NCBI GenBank assembly: GCA_958496175.1
Contig: OY292274.1
Span: 35,751,482-35,815,481, forward strand
Direction: 5' to 3'
Length of the DNA stretch: 64,000 bases
Source: Sisyra terminalis
Lineage: Eukaryota; Arthropoda; Insecta; Neuroptera; Sisyridae
A program made the translations under genes and the position numbers. The notes below the pieces were generated by a model. The model was given only the letters and a program-made list of their open reading frames with translations. It did not search any database and was not told the DNA's origin. Positions 23,031-36,110 of this stretch are shown here, piece by piece (the first letter of the stretch is position 1; the number at the start of each line of letters is the position of its first letter).

Positions 23031-26000
23031 AATGTTCAATTAATTTTTAAAAATATTTCATGACATTCCACAAGATTATGTGCTAAATTTCCAGATAATT
23101 GATAATTTTTACCTCTAATGGATACGATGCGCAGCTACTGTATATATTGTATCATCCGTAAATCAATCACCTTTGCATTAATAAAAAATTAATCTTCAAG
23201 AACATCAAGAACCATGAAGTCAGTTTAAATTGAAGTATGACTTAAACCAGAAATAGACAACAATTTCAAAAATGTCCTTATTCTGAATGAATTGTCAATA
23301 TTGAAATAAAATCAAATATTCGAAAGTATACAGTATAGATTTTCGTACATTAATAGAATTCCCAGTCACTATCCTGCTTTCCGAGTAAGCGTTTTTCCCA
23401 AAGCCTCTACCGTACTGAAAACAGTCCTTTTTGGGTTTTGTTAGCCATAATTTTGAACAAAAAAAGAAAGGAAAAAAACTGGAAATTGTGGAAACTCAAG
23501 CCCAAGAGGTATACAGCAAAAAAGCTATCATTACACCATTATGATTTGTAACAATGGCAATGCTTATAAGTAAAAAATAATTTTTCACTTTTAAAATAGC
23601 TTGTTAATTATGCTTTACATAAAAACATACAGGAAAACTTATTTCATTAAAGATCTTTCGGTTGATATACCTGTGTTTTGAATCTTACCTGTTATTTTAA
23701 TGTCAGTTGTGTATTTCTCGAGAACTTGGATACGGAATAATTTAATGTTCAATTTTCAATTTTCGCTGGAATATCTTTCAACTTCGTCAGGCAATATTTA
23801 AGATTAAAACTGTCGTTGGAACATTCCAGTTTATATTATTTTGCCAGTGGATGGATAAAACAAGATCTCATAATTAAGTTTTACCTATATAAATATCAAA
23901 AACTTTCATAGAATATTCCAACAAACATTTACAATGATATTTCACACAGCTATGTAGATTTAAATATTTTTTATCCCTCAGTCTTACGTTGTGTAAGTCC
24001 TTCCTTATTATTTTCTGTAATAATATATAGCCTATAGTGAGTGAAATATGGTATCTTCATATCAAATTTTATTTAAATCGATGCATCAATTTTTGAGTTA
24101 GAAGAAGACAGAAGGGCTGACAAAAATTTTATAAATAATAACAATAAAATAAAGATAATTAAAGGCAATGCTTATTAAAATAATAAAAATCGTAAAACAA
24201 ACATTTACCCTGAAATTGGAACGAAAATTCAAATGTACAGACAATCATTCAAATCATTCAAATTTAATATTGAATGAATTAATATAGACTCCATTAATTT
24301 TCAACATAGATATTGCTTTTTATTTGTAATAATTGTAAATGTTTATCAGTTTTAGTTTGTTAACAGAAACTAGTGAAAATGTGTAACAAAATTCCCAATT
24401 TTTAAGAGTTTCTGTCTTTTCACTATTTTAGCTTGAAATTAAAATGTTTTTTCTCAAGACCGAGATTCGCAGTAAACTATTATCACATGTAAACTATTTC
24501 TTAGATATAAGGCAAAACACGTAAAACACTACAATACGCCCCATTGATCTCTCATGGTTAAATACGAATTCTAAAGTACATTTTGCCGATGAAATTATTA
24601 ACATTCTTATCACAATATTTTATTAACACGCGTAAATATCTCTAAATAAAATATCTCTCGACCATTTATGGTTTTCATATTGCTACAACAATATGAACAA
24701 CAAAACATGAAAATAATTATCCATGTTATACATAATACTCGTATCCATACAATACTATTTATTTGGTAATGAATAACATTTATTGCTAAATAAATACATT
24801 TTTAACTATATAAGGAAGTACGTATCGAGAATAAACCAGTGTTCCCCGATTTCAGCGAGTTAAAAATCTTCGAAAGAAGAGATACGTACAAAAGAAGATC
24901 CTTGCAAAAATTTCTACTCCTCTGGTGGGAATTTCGTGAACTACTGTATATAGGTTAATACAAAGAATACGTAAATATTTTGTCAGGAAATATTCTAGTA
25001 TAAAGATATTTTGTCCAAAAATAATAACCTACGTAGGCGGCATTTTTTCATTTTAAATATATGAATAAATACTAAATTTCTTCGTAGACTTCGAACAACA
25101 AAAATGAATAAAATTTGGGAAAAACTCTTTCATTAAAGCAATACAAAGAATTCCGTTTTACTTTTTCAATAGAATATACTTAATTTTTTAAAATATTAGA
25201 ATTAACTGTTGAAATAGACTATACAGTGTACACTATAGTACTAAAAATAGCTTATTATTTAACTTATTTTTCTCCAATCTATGTTTTTCAGTTACGTTTC
25301 ATTACGATTGAAATTTAGTACGCCTCATTTTTGGATTTTTATTTATGGCATTTTTCCATAATTTTTACCGTATTTTTCCTGTGAATTTACTGACCAATTC
25401 ACTGGTTAACTTTTAAACAATAAATACAATTCAAGAAGCAACTTCAATGAAATTTCCTAAGCTGCAGTATCGATATTTGGGTTTATATCTCTCTTTGATT
25501 AGAAAAAAAAATATATTTTCACTGATAGAATACCCGAAACAAAAAAAAAGAGGAAAAATATCTTAGCTGAAAGTCTCAATGGTCAAAAAATCCAAATCTC
25601 TGTGCAATATTTATCCTTTGCACTTGGCTGTCTCCTCTCATGGGATATAAAACATTATTTGATTCGAAAACTATTCTAAATAATCCGAGGGCTTATCAAT
25701 GCATGTTTCTGCTACAAAAGTAGCAGAGTAGTTGATAGCCTACGTTAAGAATCTTTCCGAGTTCAAATGTTAAGATTCCATCAAATTATAAAACCGTTGA
25801 GAATATTAATTCAAATATTAGTTTTAATTTATACAAGGAATTAAGACCCAAAAATGGCCGTTTACTTCTCATTAGAATTAAATTTATTGCAGTGCCTGGT
25901 TTATGAATCTTTTCCATAATGGTTGTAAAAGAGATTTTATTATTTTCTTTTTGTTGAAATCAGAATTGAAAAACTTTTAGATAAAAAAAATATACATAAA

Positions 26001-26735
26001 ATAAGGAAGAAAACTGAGGAAGAAAATAATAATTCTTTTAAAGAAGGATTCTATTTCTAGATTAGAAGCTTTTGAGGAGTATGCACACCGTCGGAACCTT
26101 CGAATCCTGATGGTTTCAATAACAAATGATAGTGTTTTATAGCAGTTGTATATATAGACAGAAATATTCTTGCAAGTACCAATAAAATGGGATAAGTTTT
26201 AATACTTAAGTACATTTTACGGAGTAAGTTCAGCTCTTGCTGATCATCTCGTAAAGTGAGGAGGTGGTTGGCCAATGGTTCATTTTTTAGATCACGTCGG
26301 GGTCACTAATTTGAAGAGGTTTAGTTTGTGATAAATAAACATCGAATTATATGCATATGCAAATGTATATAAATCTATTTTTATAGTGTTATTGCATATT
26401 TTGGTACTTTTTCATTGACAGTGCGTAGGTATATATTTCAATAGTTATACGTGTTAAACGTGCTGTATTATGCCATCGACATGTTCACCTCATGTGAAGC
26501 CCTAAAATTATTTTACCCAAAATTGCTTCACATCACCTGTCTAGCCCACGGATTACATCAAGTTGTGAAAAAAGATTAAAAACGAAATCGGGATAATCAA
26601 TAAATTGATTTCTTCTACCAAGAAATATTTTTAAAAGCACCAACGCGAGTACAAGTATAAAAAGAACGACTACCAAACGTAGCACTACCCTCAGAACCAA
26701 TATTAACACGATGGGGAACTTGATAGGAAGCATTA
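23031..26735. other. AT-rich DNA, no supported gene
   Basis: No family recognised on either strand. The minus-strand frame at 26,057-26,275 (72 codons from a non-ATG start) is in slightly less AT-rich sequence but unrecognisable. It lies just upstream of a hAT remnant and could belong to it. Confidence 0.4.
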
Positions 26736-26739
26736 TTGG

Positions 26740-27190
26740 TCTTATGCAGAGAATTTCGAAGCCATAAAAGAAGTAGTTCGAAAATTCAACAAATCAAACC
26801 CCGTTGCAATCAATTCCAGCTAAGTAGCATTTGAGGATTCTTCAATCAAAAGAAAATATTGCTCTTATTGCGACACATTTCAGCAATACACTCGATGTAA
26901 TTGAGAAACTAGTAACATCCCTCTATGCAAGTCCTTGGAAATATTAGAAAGGAGTGATTGAACGGAGTAACACCTTTCCGAGATCACTATCGCAAAAGAT
27001 TCATGGTAAATTAAATGCAGTTTTGTATCAAAACCCCGGTCTTTGAGTTATAAAAAAGAAATTGACGCATTTGTCAACGGCACTGTTAAACTCTACCTGA
27101 AGTAATCTCTGAAAATTTCGCCAAATTTCAAATTCCGTCTTGTAACGTCAGTTGATGTCGAAAGGTCATTTTCAGTTTTTCACTTTTTTT
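26740..27190 (+). mobile_element. hAT-superfamily transposase remnant
   Basis: Plus-strand frames read HGKLNAVLYQNPG, then a Lys/Glu-rich helix ending DAFVNG, and finally FRLVTSVDVERSFSVF. The last matches the hAT dimerisation domain, where S.D.ERSFS is the hallmark. Upstream (26,850-26,940) reads ATHFSNTLDVIEKLVTSLY, consistent with the region before that domain. In-frame stops show decay. The 5' half and terminal repeats were not identified. Confidence 0.6.
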
Positions 27191-27500
27191 ACCTATATGG
27201 TTCAATTGTGAATTTTAACCATCCAGGATCCCATTCAAATACACACAGAAAATTTCAGCAGAATAGATCTAGCGATTAAAGAGAAGTTCAGTCCTGTACA
27301 CACGTACAGAAGAATTCCATATATAAAGAAAAATATAAAGTGAAAATAAACATAAATTCTAATAATAAATGGATTTTTAACTGTGCATATTTGGTGTATA
27401 TTTCGCCCTTTTTTAGTGCATATGTTGGCATTTTGATAGTGCATATAATCCGATATCTAGTGATAAAAGAACGTTCCATATCAACTCTTCAATACATATA

Positions 27501-28416
27501 TTAGGTGTACCGGAAAATAATGTTATTTTTAAACCAATAGATTCAATTGACATTTATCTGCTTATAAGTTATTTCAAAGTGGTAATTAAGACATTTTTTG
27601 ATTCGAGTAATTTATCAACTTAGTAAAAATTACAAAATATTTTTTATTCCAAAATCTATATAAAAATGGTAGGACCGAAAACCCGAAAGAATATAAATTC
27701 GCTATTGTATCCTCATCGAGTTTCACAGGATAGCAACGCAAAGTTGTTACTAAAAACATTTTCAATGTTTATCTAAGGGCATTAGAAGTTCATTAATGCC
27801 AAATTAGTTTTTTAAGTTCAAATTCAATAATTTTCATTTCTCCAACTGGTACCAACAAAATATGATAGCAAAACTTACCAATAAAAAGTTAAGGAGGGAA
27901 ATGGTGCCAAATGTATGCCAGAAAGTCGAATAGCTGTCAAATAATCCTAATCAATCTTAATAGATCAGCCAAATACCCAAAAGTGTCCAAAAACTGTTAA
28001 CAGAGAATATTCAATGCTGCAACACGGTAATTCAAGACCCGTCTGCAAAAGAAAAGCCCTAGAAAATACTAATTAATTAAGGAGGAGGTGATATTCCTGC
28101 ATCCACTATAATTGTCTAAAGTTATTTCATCTGATTTCTATTTTTTTCAATCGTTACCACATCACTAAGTGATAAAAAAATTGAAAGCTTAAGTGATGTT
28201 CAAAATGTATTTTTTTTTATATTTTCCTTGCTAATCAATTGATTTTTACTAATATGGCATTAAAAATTTGCACACTACAAGTCAAAACGTTGATACGTTG
28301 AAGTCAAAACGTTGAGGCTGATTATATCATTGATTTAAAATAAATACCATATTTGTAACAAAATTTTGCGTTTTAATTGTATATTGAAAAAACGATATTA
28401 TTTTCCGGTACAACTA
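27501..28416 (+). mobile_element. mariner-like transposon with both terminal repeats
   Basis: The left end is TTAGGTGTACCGGAAAATAA and the right end is its near reverse complement, TTATTTTCCGGTACAACTA. The inverted repeats share GTACCGGAAAATAAT, and the left flank ends in TA, the mariner target. The interior starts near 27,666 with ATGGTAGGACCGAAAAC. Further on it reads GNSRPV (the usual DNARPH catalytic region, degraded), FLHPL and SSDFYFFQSL (the usual HPPYSPDLAPSDYHLF region). The size of about 0.9 kb is short for a mariner (about 1.3 kb), and many stops are present. Confidence 0.7.
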
Positions 28417-28439
28417 TTATTCTTTTCAATATATACAGT

Positions 28440-30115
28440 AAAGGGCGTCCGCTGGAGTTTCTAGAGCAGACGTTGTGCAGTAGAAAGGCGATTTGACTTT
28501 TTTGAAGAAGAAACTTGAACTCAATTGGTTCCTTTGTTTTTGGTTTTATTTATATAGGCCTACATTGGTTTTTCCAGGATTTTGGACCAATCACCCATTC
28601 AAGAATTTTATTCCTAAGCTACAATTGTACTCATTTAATTTTTGGTGTCGAGCTGCTACAAAAGCATCAAGCGGAAAAGAAGAATAAGCTGGAAGAACAT
28701 ATTATAGTTACAGAATCCAAAATCTTAATGTGGAAGATCTAAGATCTTGAGTTGGTTTAAATGTGAAAGAGCTTTTCCGAGTAGCTCCTGAGAAGGGTAT
28801 ATTTAAGAAATGATTATGATAGTCGCCTACGCCTGGCAATAAACATGGCGTTCTACGAAGAAAATATGTTATTAGATTTTTGTTTATTAAAATAAGAAAT
28901 TATATCTTTGATATAATATCTTTGAGAAATTGAATCTTGTGGTCATGACTGTGTCTAGCCTTTACGTAGGTTTACAAGGAAACAATTTAATTAAAGAACT
29001 AAAACTAAAATAAAGCACATTACCTATAGGTAATTGTTCAGGTAGTCAAAAATATTTTTATTTTCTTGAGAAAAAAACCGAACGCTTTTTTGAAAACAAT
29101 TTTTATTATATTTAGGTGACCATGAAAAATGTTTTCTATTTGATGGGAGGAAAACTAATAGTTCAGATCCGTATTAGTGGAACCTGAAAAACGTGGTTAA
29201 ATTACAAAAATGTGCGATTGTTAACCGCTGTGAAGAAAATTAAAAATACTCGTGGTAATATTTGGCAATGGTTGAATTTAACTTTTTGTTAAAATTTTAT
29301 AAAAGATTCTAAAAATATTTTTAAATTAACAAAAAGAGCATAAATACATCCCTGCGAGCGGCGTCAAGCGGCGTCGTTCTTGCCTAGATCTGCAGAAATA
29401 GGTGTGCAAAGAGACGGCTCAAGCAAATCCATTGCAATAAGGAGTGAGCACGCGATTATTTCAAAATTTTGTGAAAGAGCAAGAAAACAACATGAGTCGC
29501 GTCTATTTGTTCTTGGGATACAACACTCACCACCTTATAAAGGCTGGAATGTCTATTTGTATTCTCTAAAGCGTTACACGAACTCGGACCAAACGGACCA
29601 CAATTCTCATCTTCTCAGTCATAATTACATTTTTTTTTACCAAATCATTGCAATTTTTCAATAAGTATTTTTCCGACAATTTTTGCCTTAGTCTTTTTTA
29701 GCTCTCATCTCTATAAACGCACTTTTAAAAATAGCTGAACAATTTCACGATGAAAAACAGAAAAGGAGGGGGTTTGTATTATTGTCAAAATTTCGGGATT
29801 AATAATATAGAATTGGGTTACCAGCCAAGTTTTCCTACACTTTCGAATAAATTCATATACACATTACACGAATTTTTTTGCAACCTATCCAAAAAAAACT
29901 TACATAATTTTTTAAATAATTTTAAAGCGTTATATGAAATAAACATACAATCCACTGTTATAACGCCTTTATTAGATTTTTTACAGACGTCGCAATTTTG
30001 CGATCAAAAACATACCTTAAAAAAGTAAATATCATAACGACCCATACCTAGTGTAATAACTAAAGTATTGAAATATTTATTGATTTAGAAAATATACATT
30101 TGGGAATTATGTATG
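28440..30115. other. mixed DNA with unrecognised open frames
   Basis: Plus-strand frames at 28,493-28,742, 29,380-29,664 and 29,750-30,028 have no recognisable domain. The segment 29,350-29,420 is unusually GC-rich (a GCGGCGTCAAGCGGCGTCG near-duplication). These may be parts of unidentified transposons; I see no host gene. Confidence 0.35.
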
Positions 30116-30124
30116 AAACAATTT

Positions 30125-30775
30125 TTTTTAATTGGTCACCACGGCTTTGCTGGCATTTGCATACCCTTTTGACGAAATTTTCAATAACGTTATTGAAATC
30201 ATGTGGTGGCATTTCATTGATATAGCGTCTAATTTCGGCTTTTAATGCTTCGATAGTTGCAGGCTTATTGGGATAAATCTGTAACTTCAGATAATCCCAC
30301 AGCCAGCAATCTAAAGGTGTTAAATCGCAAGAGCGTGGAGGTCAATTCTGGTCACCAAATCGGGAAATGACACGACCAGAAGCAAACTCGTGCAAGATCG
30401 TCAATGTTTCATGGACGATATGGTATATGGCACCGTCCTGCTGAAATCACATGTCGTCAAGATCAATAGCTTCCAAATGAGGCACAAGAAATTGTTATCA
30501 TATCATGATAACGTTCGCCGTTCACCGTTACTGCATTACCTACATCGTTTTCGAAGGTAAACGGTTCAATTATTCTTCCAGACCATAATGCACACCATAC
30601 AGTGACCCGTTGTGAATGCATCGCTTTCTGATGAATTATTCGTGGAATTTCTAAGCCTGAGGTGAAAATGGCCTCATTACTGAAAATGATTTTGTTTGCA
30701 AAATCAGTAAGTTACTCAAGGATCCAATTGGTGGAATCTCTTCGCTTTTCATTGTCTACTATGTCATGTTTGCTA
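30125..30775 (-). mobile_element. IS630/Tc1-type transposase remnant
   Basis: On the minus strand the 3' end of a transposase reads PPRSCDLTPLD followed by WLWDYLKLQIYPNKPATI, EALKAEIRRYINEMPPHDF, and NFVKRVCKCQQSRGDQ. This is a widespread insect DDE transposase of the IS630-Tc1-mariner group, in which PDLTP.DFFLWGY and a final CQQSRGGH motif are typical. Further upstream, a segment on the same strand (around 30,400-30,640) reads parts of the central domain with frameshifts. The copy is inactive. Confidence 0.65.
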
Positions 30776-31183
30776 ACTCTCATCTGTCAACTTTCGATTT
30801 ATCACGTCATAATCATGTGAGATTATGAATATCAAACATGGTGCGTAATTCAAATCTTGCACTCTTATTGAGACATCCTTTATATTTATATAACATCAAA
30901 GCATACTTACAACAAAGTTGTGTAAAATAATAAGAAAATAGTAAAAATTTCCTTAAACAGAAAAAAGAAGTTAGTTACTTTTTATAAAAAAGTATCTAAA
31001 ATACTATTTGAAGTAACAAAATATGGTTCCTTTTTACAAGCATCTTAATTACTAGTTACTAGTTACTAGTTTACTAACTCCCATCTGTCTACTTTCGATT
31101 TGTCACGTCATAATCATGTGACATTATGACTATCAAACATGACGTACAATTCAAATCTTGCACTCTTATTGAAACACCCTTTA
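30775..31183. repeat. direct repeat of the transposon end (two 108-bp copies)
   Basis: 30,775-30,882 and 31,075-31,183 are near-identical direct copies (AACTC.CATCTGTC, CACGTCATAATCATGTGA, AATCTTGCACTCTTATTGA, and a final CCTTTA). The first abuts the transposase remnant. The second lies 190 bp further on, right after a short TTACTAG tandem (31,049-31,075). This suggests two elements inserted side by side, or an end duplicated. Confidence 0.75.
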
Positions 31184-31189
31184 GTAATG

Positions 31190-31660
31190 TGTCATTAAAT
31201 GGAGACAGAAATAGTCAACGCCCAAGAGTATCTTCATTACAAAATAGAGTATAAAATTCAATACTTCAAATAACTAAAACTTCTTTTTAATAAGTACATC
31301 AATTAGCACATTAACAAGAAATGATAAAACCATCAATAACTGGTCACGACGTCTGGTGGTCAAAAGAGTACTAGTTTTCGTGTGCTCTTTTATATACAAC
31401 TATATCAAGTAGTTAACTAAAATTAAATTAGAAATCAAATTAAAAAAAATTTAATCGAAATGAAGATTATTAAATAAAGCATGAAAAGAAAGTGTAGTTT
31501 ACTGTGCTTTAAATGATAGTGAATCACAAGAAAATGTAGAAATAAGTTTTCTCGCTATACTCAAGTCTAATACCGAATTTGCTAACGTAAAAATTTGTTC
31601 GGAAAGAAAGCAACAATTTTCTTCCTACTTTTTAAATTAGAAGAAGTTCCTACTATTTAA
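31190..31660. other. AT-rich DNA, no gene seen
   Basis: No supported frame or recognised repeat. Confidence 0.4.
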
Positions 31661-31665
31661 GTGAG

Positions 31666-31780
31666 CTTTCGTGGAGCTTTGAGGAGCAATCGTCATAATG
31701 GACCCTGCAATAATCAAATATAAACTTTCGCGGAGCTTTTAAGAGTAATCGGTAAAGTAGACATGGCAATAATCAAATAA
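31666..31780. repeat. tandem duplication, two diverged units of about 57 bp
   Basis: Unit 1 (31,666-31,723) and unit 2 (31,725-31,780) share CTTTCG.GGAGCTTT, a middle GAG.AATCG, and the end GCAATAATCAAATA. Confidence 0.7.
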
Positions 31781-31931
31781 GACAACCTAACTTCGGTTTC
31801 TGTTACAAAAGTTGGTAGTGATTTGTGGTGATTGTATTTGATATTCATTCACAGATTATGACTAGCGATGTTAACATTCGGTGAAGAATAAATCCATATC
31901 AACTCAATCAAAAACGGTCATTTGAACTTTT

Positions 31932-32428
31932 TGGTTCAAGTCCCTTTTAGTGACATCAGTTTTTGGCAACGTTGCATTTTCTACTTTGTTTATAATTTAA
32001 ATCGCGAATAAATCGAATCATAATGAAAATTAAGCCACTTAAACAGTGGTTATTGACCTGGGTTCAATCAAACCCCAGAGGTTCGGTGAGTTAGTCTCGC
32101 GGTATCGACGAGTTTCTAATGATTTTGATCTTTGTTCTAGATAATTTTGTGCATTTTATGCACCTATGTATAAATATATAGGTATTTACTAGAAACTTTC
32201 AGTTTCAATTATATTTTTCTAATTAAGAAGAATGTGTATATGATATTAATGGGGATCAGAACATCCAACAAAGTTAAGAACCACTGCATTAAAGAAAACA
32301 TTATACGATATTAAAATTGGCTAACAAAAAATCGTGAGTAACACAGTAGAATAACATAAAATAATAAAACAACACAGTAGAAAATGCAACGTTGCCAAAT
32401 ATTGATGTAGCTTAAAAGGATATGAGCC
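31932..32428. mobile_element. MITE family 1 copy, split by a hAT insertion
   Basis: The left arm (GGTTCAAGTCCCTTTTAG, GGCAACGTTGCATTTTCTAC, AATCGCGAATAAATCG) and the right arm (ACAGTAGAAAATGCAACGTT, GCCAAATATTGATG, CTTAAAAGGATATGAGCC) are inverted copies of each other. The element is interrupted at 32,044-32,286 by a hAT-type element. Confidence 0.75.
32044..32286. mobile_element. short hAT-type non-autonomous element nested in the MITE
   Basis: Terminal inverted repeats CAGTGGTTATTGACCTGGG and GTTAAGAACCACTG; CAGTGGTT is typical of hAT elements. The flanks, CACTTAAA and CATTAAAG, are consistent with a decayed 8-bp target duplication. A related element lies at 47,529-47,751. Confidence 0.7.
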
Positions 32429-33602
32429 AACTTTTTAAATTTTTTGATTAACATATCTACGAGATTTATATATATATATATATATATAAATAGTTTGAAA
32501 TTACCAGTAATTGTAGTTTTTATCATTTTATTCTATTAAATTTTAATATTTAAGTAACGTGGAACAATTTTTGGTGAACTATATCATTAGTATTATAAAC
32601 AACCTGAGCATAGCCAAGAGTTCGTTCAAAGAGGAGTATACAAAAAGTTAAAAAGATGATAACAATTATTCACTTTTTATTTGGAATACAAAATTCTACT
32701 TTGGTGGAAGAAGATAACTGTTCCTTCTAGCCCGTATCGGAAAAAGTTTATGATAAAAAATATTTCCACCGAATTCTGGAATTTTAGACGATTGAATTAA
32801 ACAATTGAACCTGCAAAGCAAGCTTATAAATAATTTTTAGATAAATTTATATATATATATATATATATCTAATATATAAAATTCTCGTGTCACGGGGTGC
32901 GTTGCTAAACTCCTCCGAAACGGCTCGACCGATTTTCATAAAATTTTCTATGTATATTCGGTAGGCATGAGAATCGGACAACATCTATTTTTCATCCCCC
33001 TAAATGGTAAGGGTGGTCCACCCTTAAATTTTTTTTTTTATTTTTTGGATAAAATTTTTTGTTTTTATTTTTTTATGATACATCATACAAAAATACATAC
33101 AACCCTAAATTTTCACCCCTCTATGATCAACCCTTATTTTTTTATTAATTAAAAACTTTAATTTTTTTGGCTAGATTTTTATTTTGTCATGACTAAGAAT
33201 AACAAAAAATCATATTACTCTTAATTTTCACCCTTCTACGATCAACCCCTATTTTAACGGAATATTAACGAAAAAAGTAAAAGTAGTAGTAAAAAATAAT
33301 TTTTTTTATTAAAGCTTAAAGTAAATACGTTTTAAAAACCGTGCATACATAAAATCGTGTAATTATATATCTCCTCTGCCAGATAAAATTTTAATATTCG
33401 GTGTGTTCCTTATAAGAAGTAGGCATGTGAAAATATTTTTTTTTTAAAAAACCTGCCCTAAAAGAGTGAATTGGGGTGATTAAGTTTCTTTGAGAAAATG
33501 TAAAGTTAATCAACAATCGAAATTTTGAATTTAATAAGTGTAATTTACAAATAAATGAATAATTAACAATAAGTGTCTGTTTTTGTTATATAATTTTAAC
33601 TA

Positions 33603-33867
33603 CAGCATTTTAAATAACGTCATTTCACTTAATTAGTATGAGAGTTTAGGTAGTAGGTACTTATATCAAATACCATAGAGGCGGTTTTTAATTTTTGTTT
33701 GTTTTTCAACAATCAAACTTTTTAAAATCTAATTTTTATGAACCAATAATTGTGAACTGGAGCAATTATATATTCTGCTAAAAAGCATTATGGAAGCAAT
33801 TTTTTGTCATATAACAACAATTGGTTTTCAAATAGTTCTAAATACCGAAGAAGAGTTAGCATAGAAA

Positions 33868-33923
<56 letters not shown>

Positions 33924-34195
33924 TTATTGATGATAATGAAATATGACAAAAAATTGATTCCATAATGCTTTTCTGCAGAATATATAATTTCTCCAGGTTG
34001 CAATCATTAGTTCATAAAAATTAGATTTTAAAAAGTTTGATTGTTGATTGGTTCATAAAAAAAAGATTATAAAAAGTTTCTTTGTTAAGAAACAAATAAA
34101 AATTAAAAACCGCCTCTATGGTATTTGGTATAAGTTCCCCTACTACATAAACTTACATAATAATTAAGTGAAATGGCGTTATTTAAATTTCTGTT
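33603..34195. repeat. large inverted repeat (hairpin) around an AT microsatellite
   Basis: The left arm (33,603-33,830) and right arm (33,935-34,195) are reverse complements. Shared words include ATACCATAGAGGCGGTTTTT, AAACTTTTTAAAATCTAATT and AAGCATTATGG. The arms enclose an (AT)n run at about 33,876-33,920. The right arm has an extra internal duplication of about 40 bp. The same block occurs once, in single orientation, at 2926-3140. Confidence 0.85.
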
Positions 34196-34199
34196 ATCA

Positions 34200-34860
34200 A
34201 AATGATATAACTACAATGCCCATTGTGTAAGCATAGGGAAACCGCCCTCACTCTAATTTTCCCCACCGCACTTCTAAACAACCATAACTACAGCTGTGAA
34301 TATACTGGGTTATGTTGAGCTGGTGGAAAAGTGAAATTGCCACAATTGGTCCCATCACCAGATCCGTTACGCTCATTAGATTATAGGCTAGGAAATGATT
34401 CTTAAAATTTCTGGACCAAAACTCAAAAATATAACAGTTGATTACAAACAACGTCGTTTGGGGCAACGCATATTGTGCTGGATAAATTCATGTCCCCCTT
34501 CAAGGTATAATTCCATAATAATTTTTGGATAACATTTAAATTAATTTTTATTTTTCAAATAATTTAAGAAAATCTTAAACAAATGCAGGCAAGAACAAAT
34601 TTATCACTTACTGGAAGCGCTGTTACCACTACTAGACCACTACTAGATCATCAAATCTTACAAATGTATTTTATGAGCAATACAGATACAGAAATTGACA
34701 GGCGTTGTATTCATAATCCGCAAACATAAACAATAAAACGAATCATTGTCCAAAAATTACGGAGGTATCTGAAAATGCAGAAAATTGTAGTCGATTAAAG
34801 TCACACGACACGTCGTTCGGAAAACTGAGATATGTGGAATCAAAATGTCTTCTGCTTTGT
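34200..34860. other. spacer inside the composite Helitron, content unknown
   Basis: A 72-codon minus-strand frame (34,466-34,248, ATG start near the right end) is open but unrecognised. It lies 3' of the helicase remnant in helicase orientation and may be captured sequence. Confidence 0.3.
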
Positions 34861-34869
34861 ATTTTCAAT

Positions 34870-36110
34870 TCAATTTGTAACTTCGATAAGGTTGCTCATT
34901 AATTTTTTCACCGCAAGTCGGGTGTTATGACCAAAACGTGGTTGATCTATATATTCCACAACATAAGGATTACTGATCCAATTTTTAATTGGATTATGAG
35001 GCGGTAACCCGGAAAATTTCAGCGAATTTAAAATTCTATCCATAATTGAAAACATCATCTTTATTAGTAACACAATCAACCGAATTGCAGGTCTCTAATT
35101 CGCCAGTTTTCCTATTTTGAATCTGAACTATCTATTTCATTAATATCATTTTCGTTGACAACGTTTTTTGGGGTCAATATAACACGTTCTCTCAACCAAA
35201 CATGATTTTTGTAATTTGTAACCAAGTTTGGGAACACCCTCTCGATGAGTTCGGTCTTTGATTTAGTAAAGTGAAAAAAATGGCAAAGAATGTAATGTAT
35301 GCAGGTAATGTGTCAACAGAAATTTTGCCATTACTAACATCGATCAATTGTTCGGAAAACACTTTTCTAAATTAGTTATTCTGCAATTCGAATTACATTT
35401 TCGAGTTTAATTTGATTGTTTTTAAATATTTCCATACAGTGGACGACTTCAGACATTAAGGATCGACTGTTGTCGATAAAATAAATGCTTGCTTTAAATT
35501 ATCAAATATCTGGTACCATATAAATAAACTTCAGATGGAAGAAAACAAGAAAATTGTATTGCTGAACGATCCTTCTGCTGATGATTTCTCCAAGAAATTA
35601 ATAAATGGCCGTGTTCATTGTTTGAATTTTTATTCTAATTAAGTTTACTAAAACATTATTCAGTGGTTTTGTGAAAAAGCTAGCAATTATGTAAAAAAAA
35701 TTGAATGAGACGAAATCCCAAAAATTCAAAGGAAATGAAATCAATACACTCAATTCGTTGACAAGAACATGGTTATTACCGATATTCAACATTTGCTTGG
35801 GAAATTTTTGAGCAGATTGATCATTCCACAACGCATGCCTTATGTCTCCAACTGAAATTTCTTTACATTGTGCCACAGATTTTATGATTTTAAGCAAGTA
35901 TTTATTTTATTGGTAGAATTCCATCTTGGAATACTTGGCACTGTTTGGGGGAAATCACCAACAATAAAATCATTGCGCTTTCAAAACATATTGAGTCAAT
36001 GCGAAGATAGATCTTTCAATAACTATCGTTATATGCCTTTAAGAAAGAGTTACAGACAGTATGAAATTGATAGCATTGACATCAAAGTGTGGGTCACGTG
36101 AACTGCCAAC
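34870..36110 (-). pseudogene. Helitron helicase (PIF1-like) remnant, 3' part
   Basis: Minus-strand frames in order: INTCLKS then NLWHNVKKFQLET, SAQKFPKQMLNIGN, ELSVLISFPLNF, ELIERVFPNLVTNYKNHVW, LRERVILTPKNV, ILNSLKFSGLPPHNPIKNW and NTRLAVKKLMSNLIEV. These follow the C-terminal half of the SF1/PIF1-type helicase of autonomous Helitrons. Reading needs several frameshifts and crosses stops, so it is not functional. Its strand is opposite to the ends at 32,868 and 36,665, whereas an intact Helitron has helicase and ends in the same direction. Confidence 0.7.

Noticed and set aside
30775..31183. LTR retrotransposon with 108-bp terminal repeats
   Set aside because: The 190 bp between the repeats holds no retroelement sequence, and the first copy is contiguous with a DNA transposase remnant.
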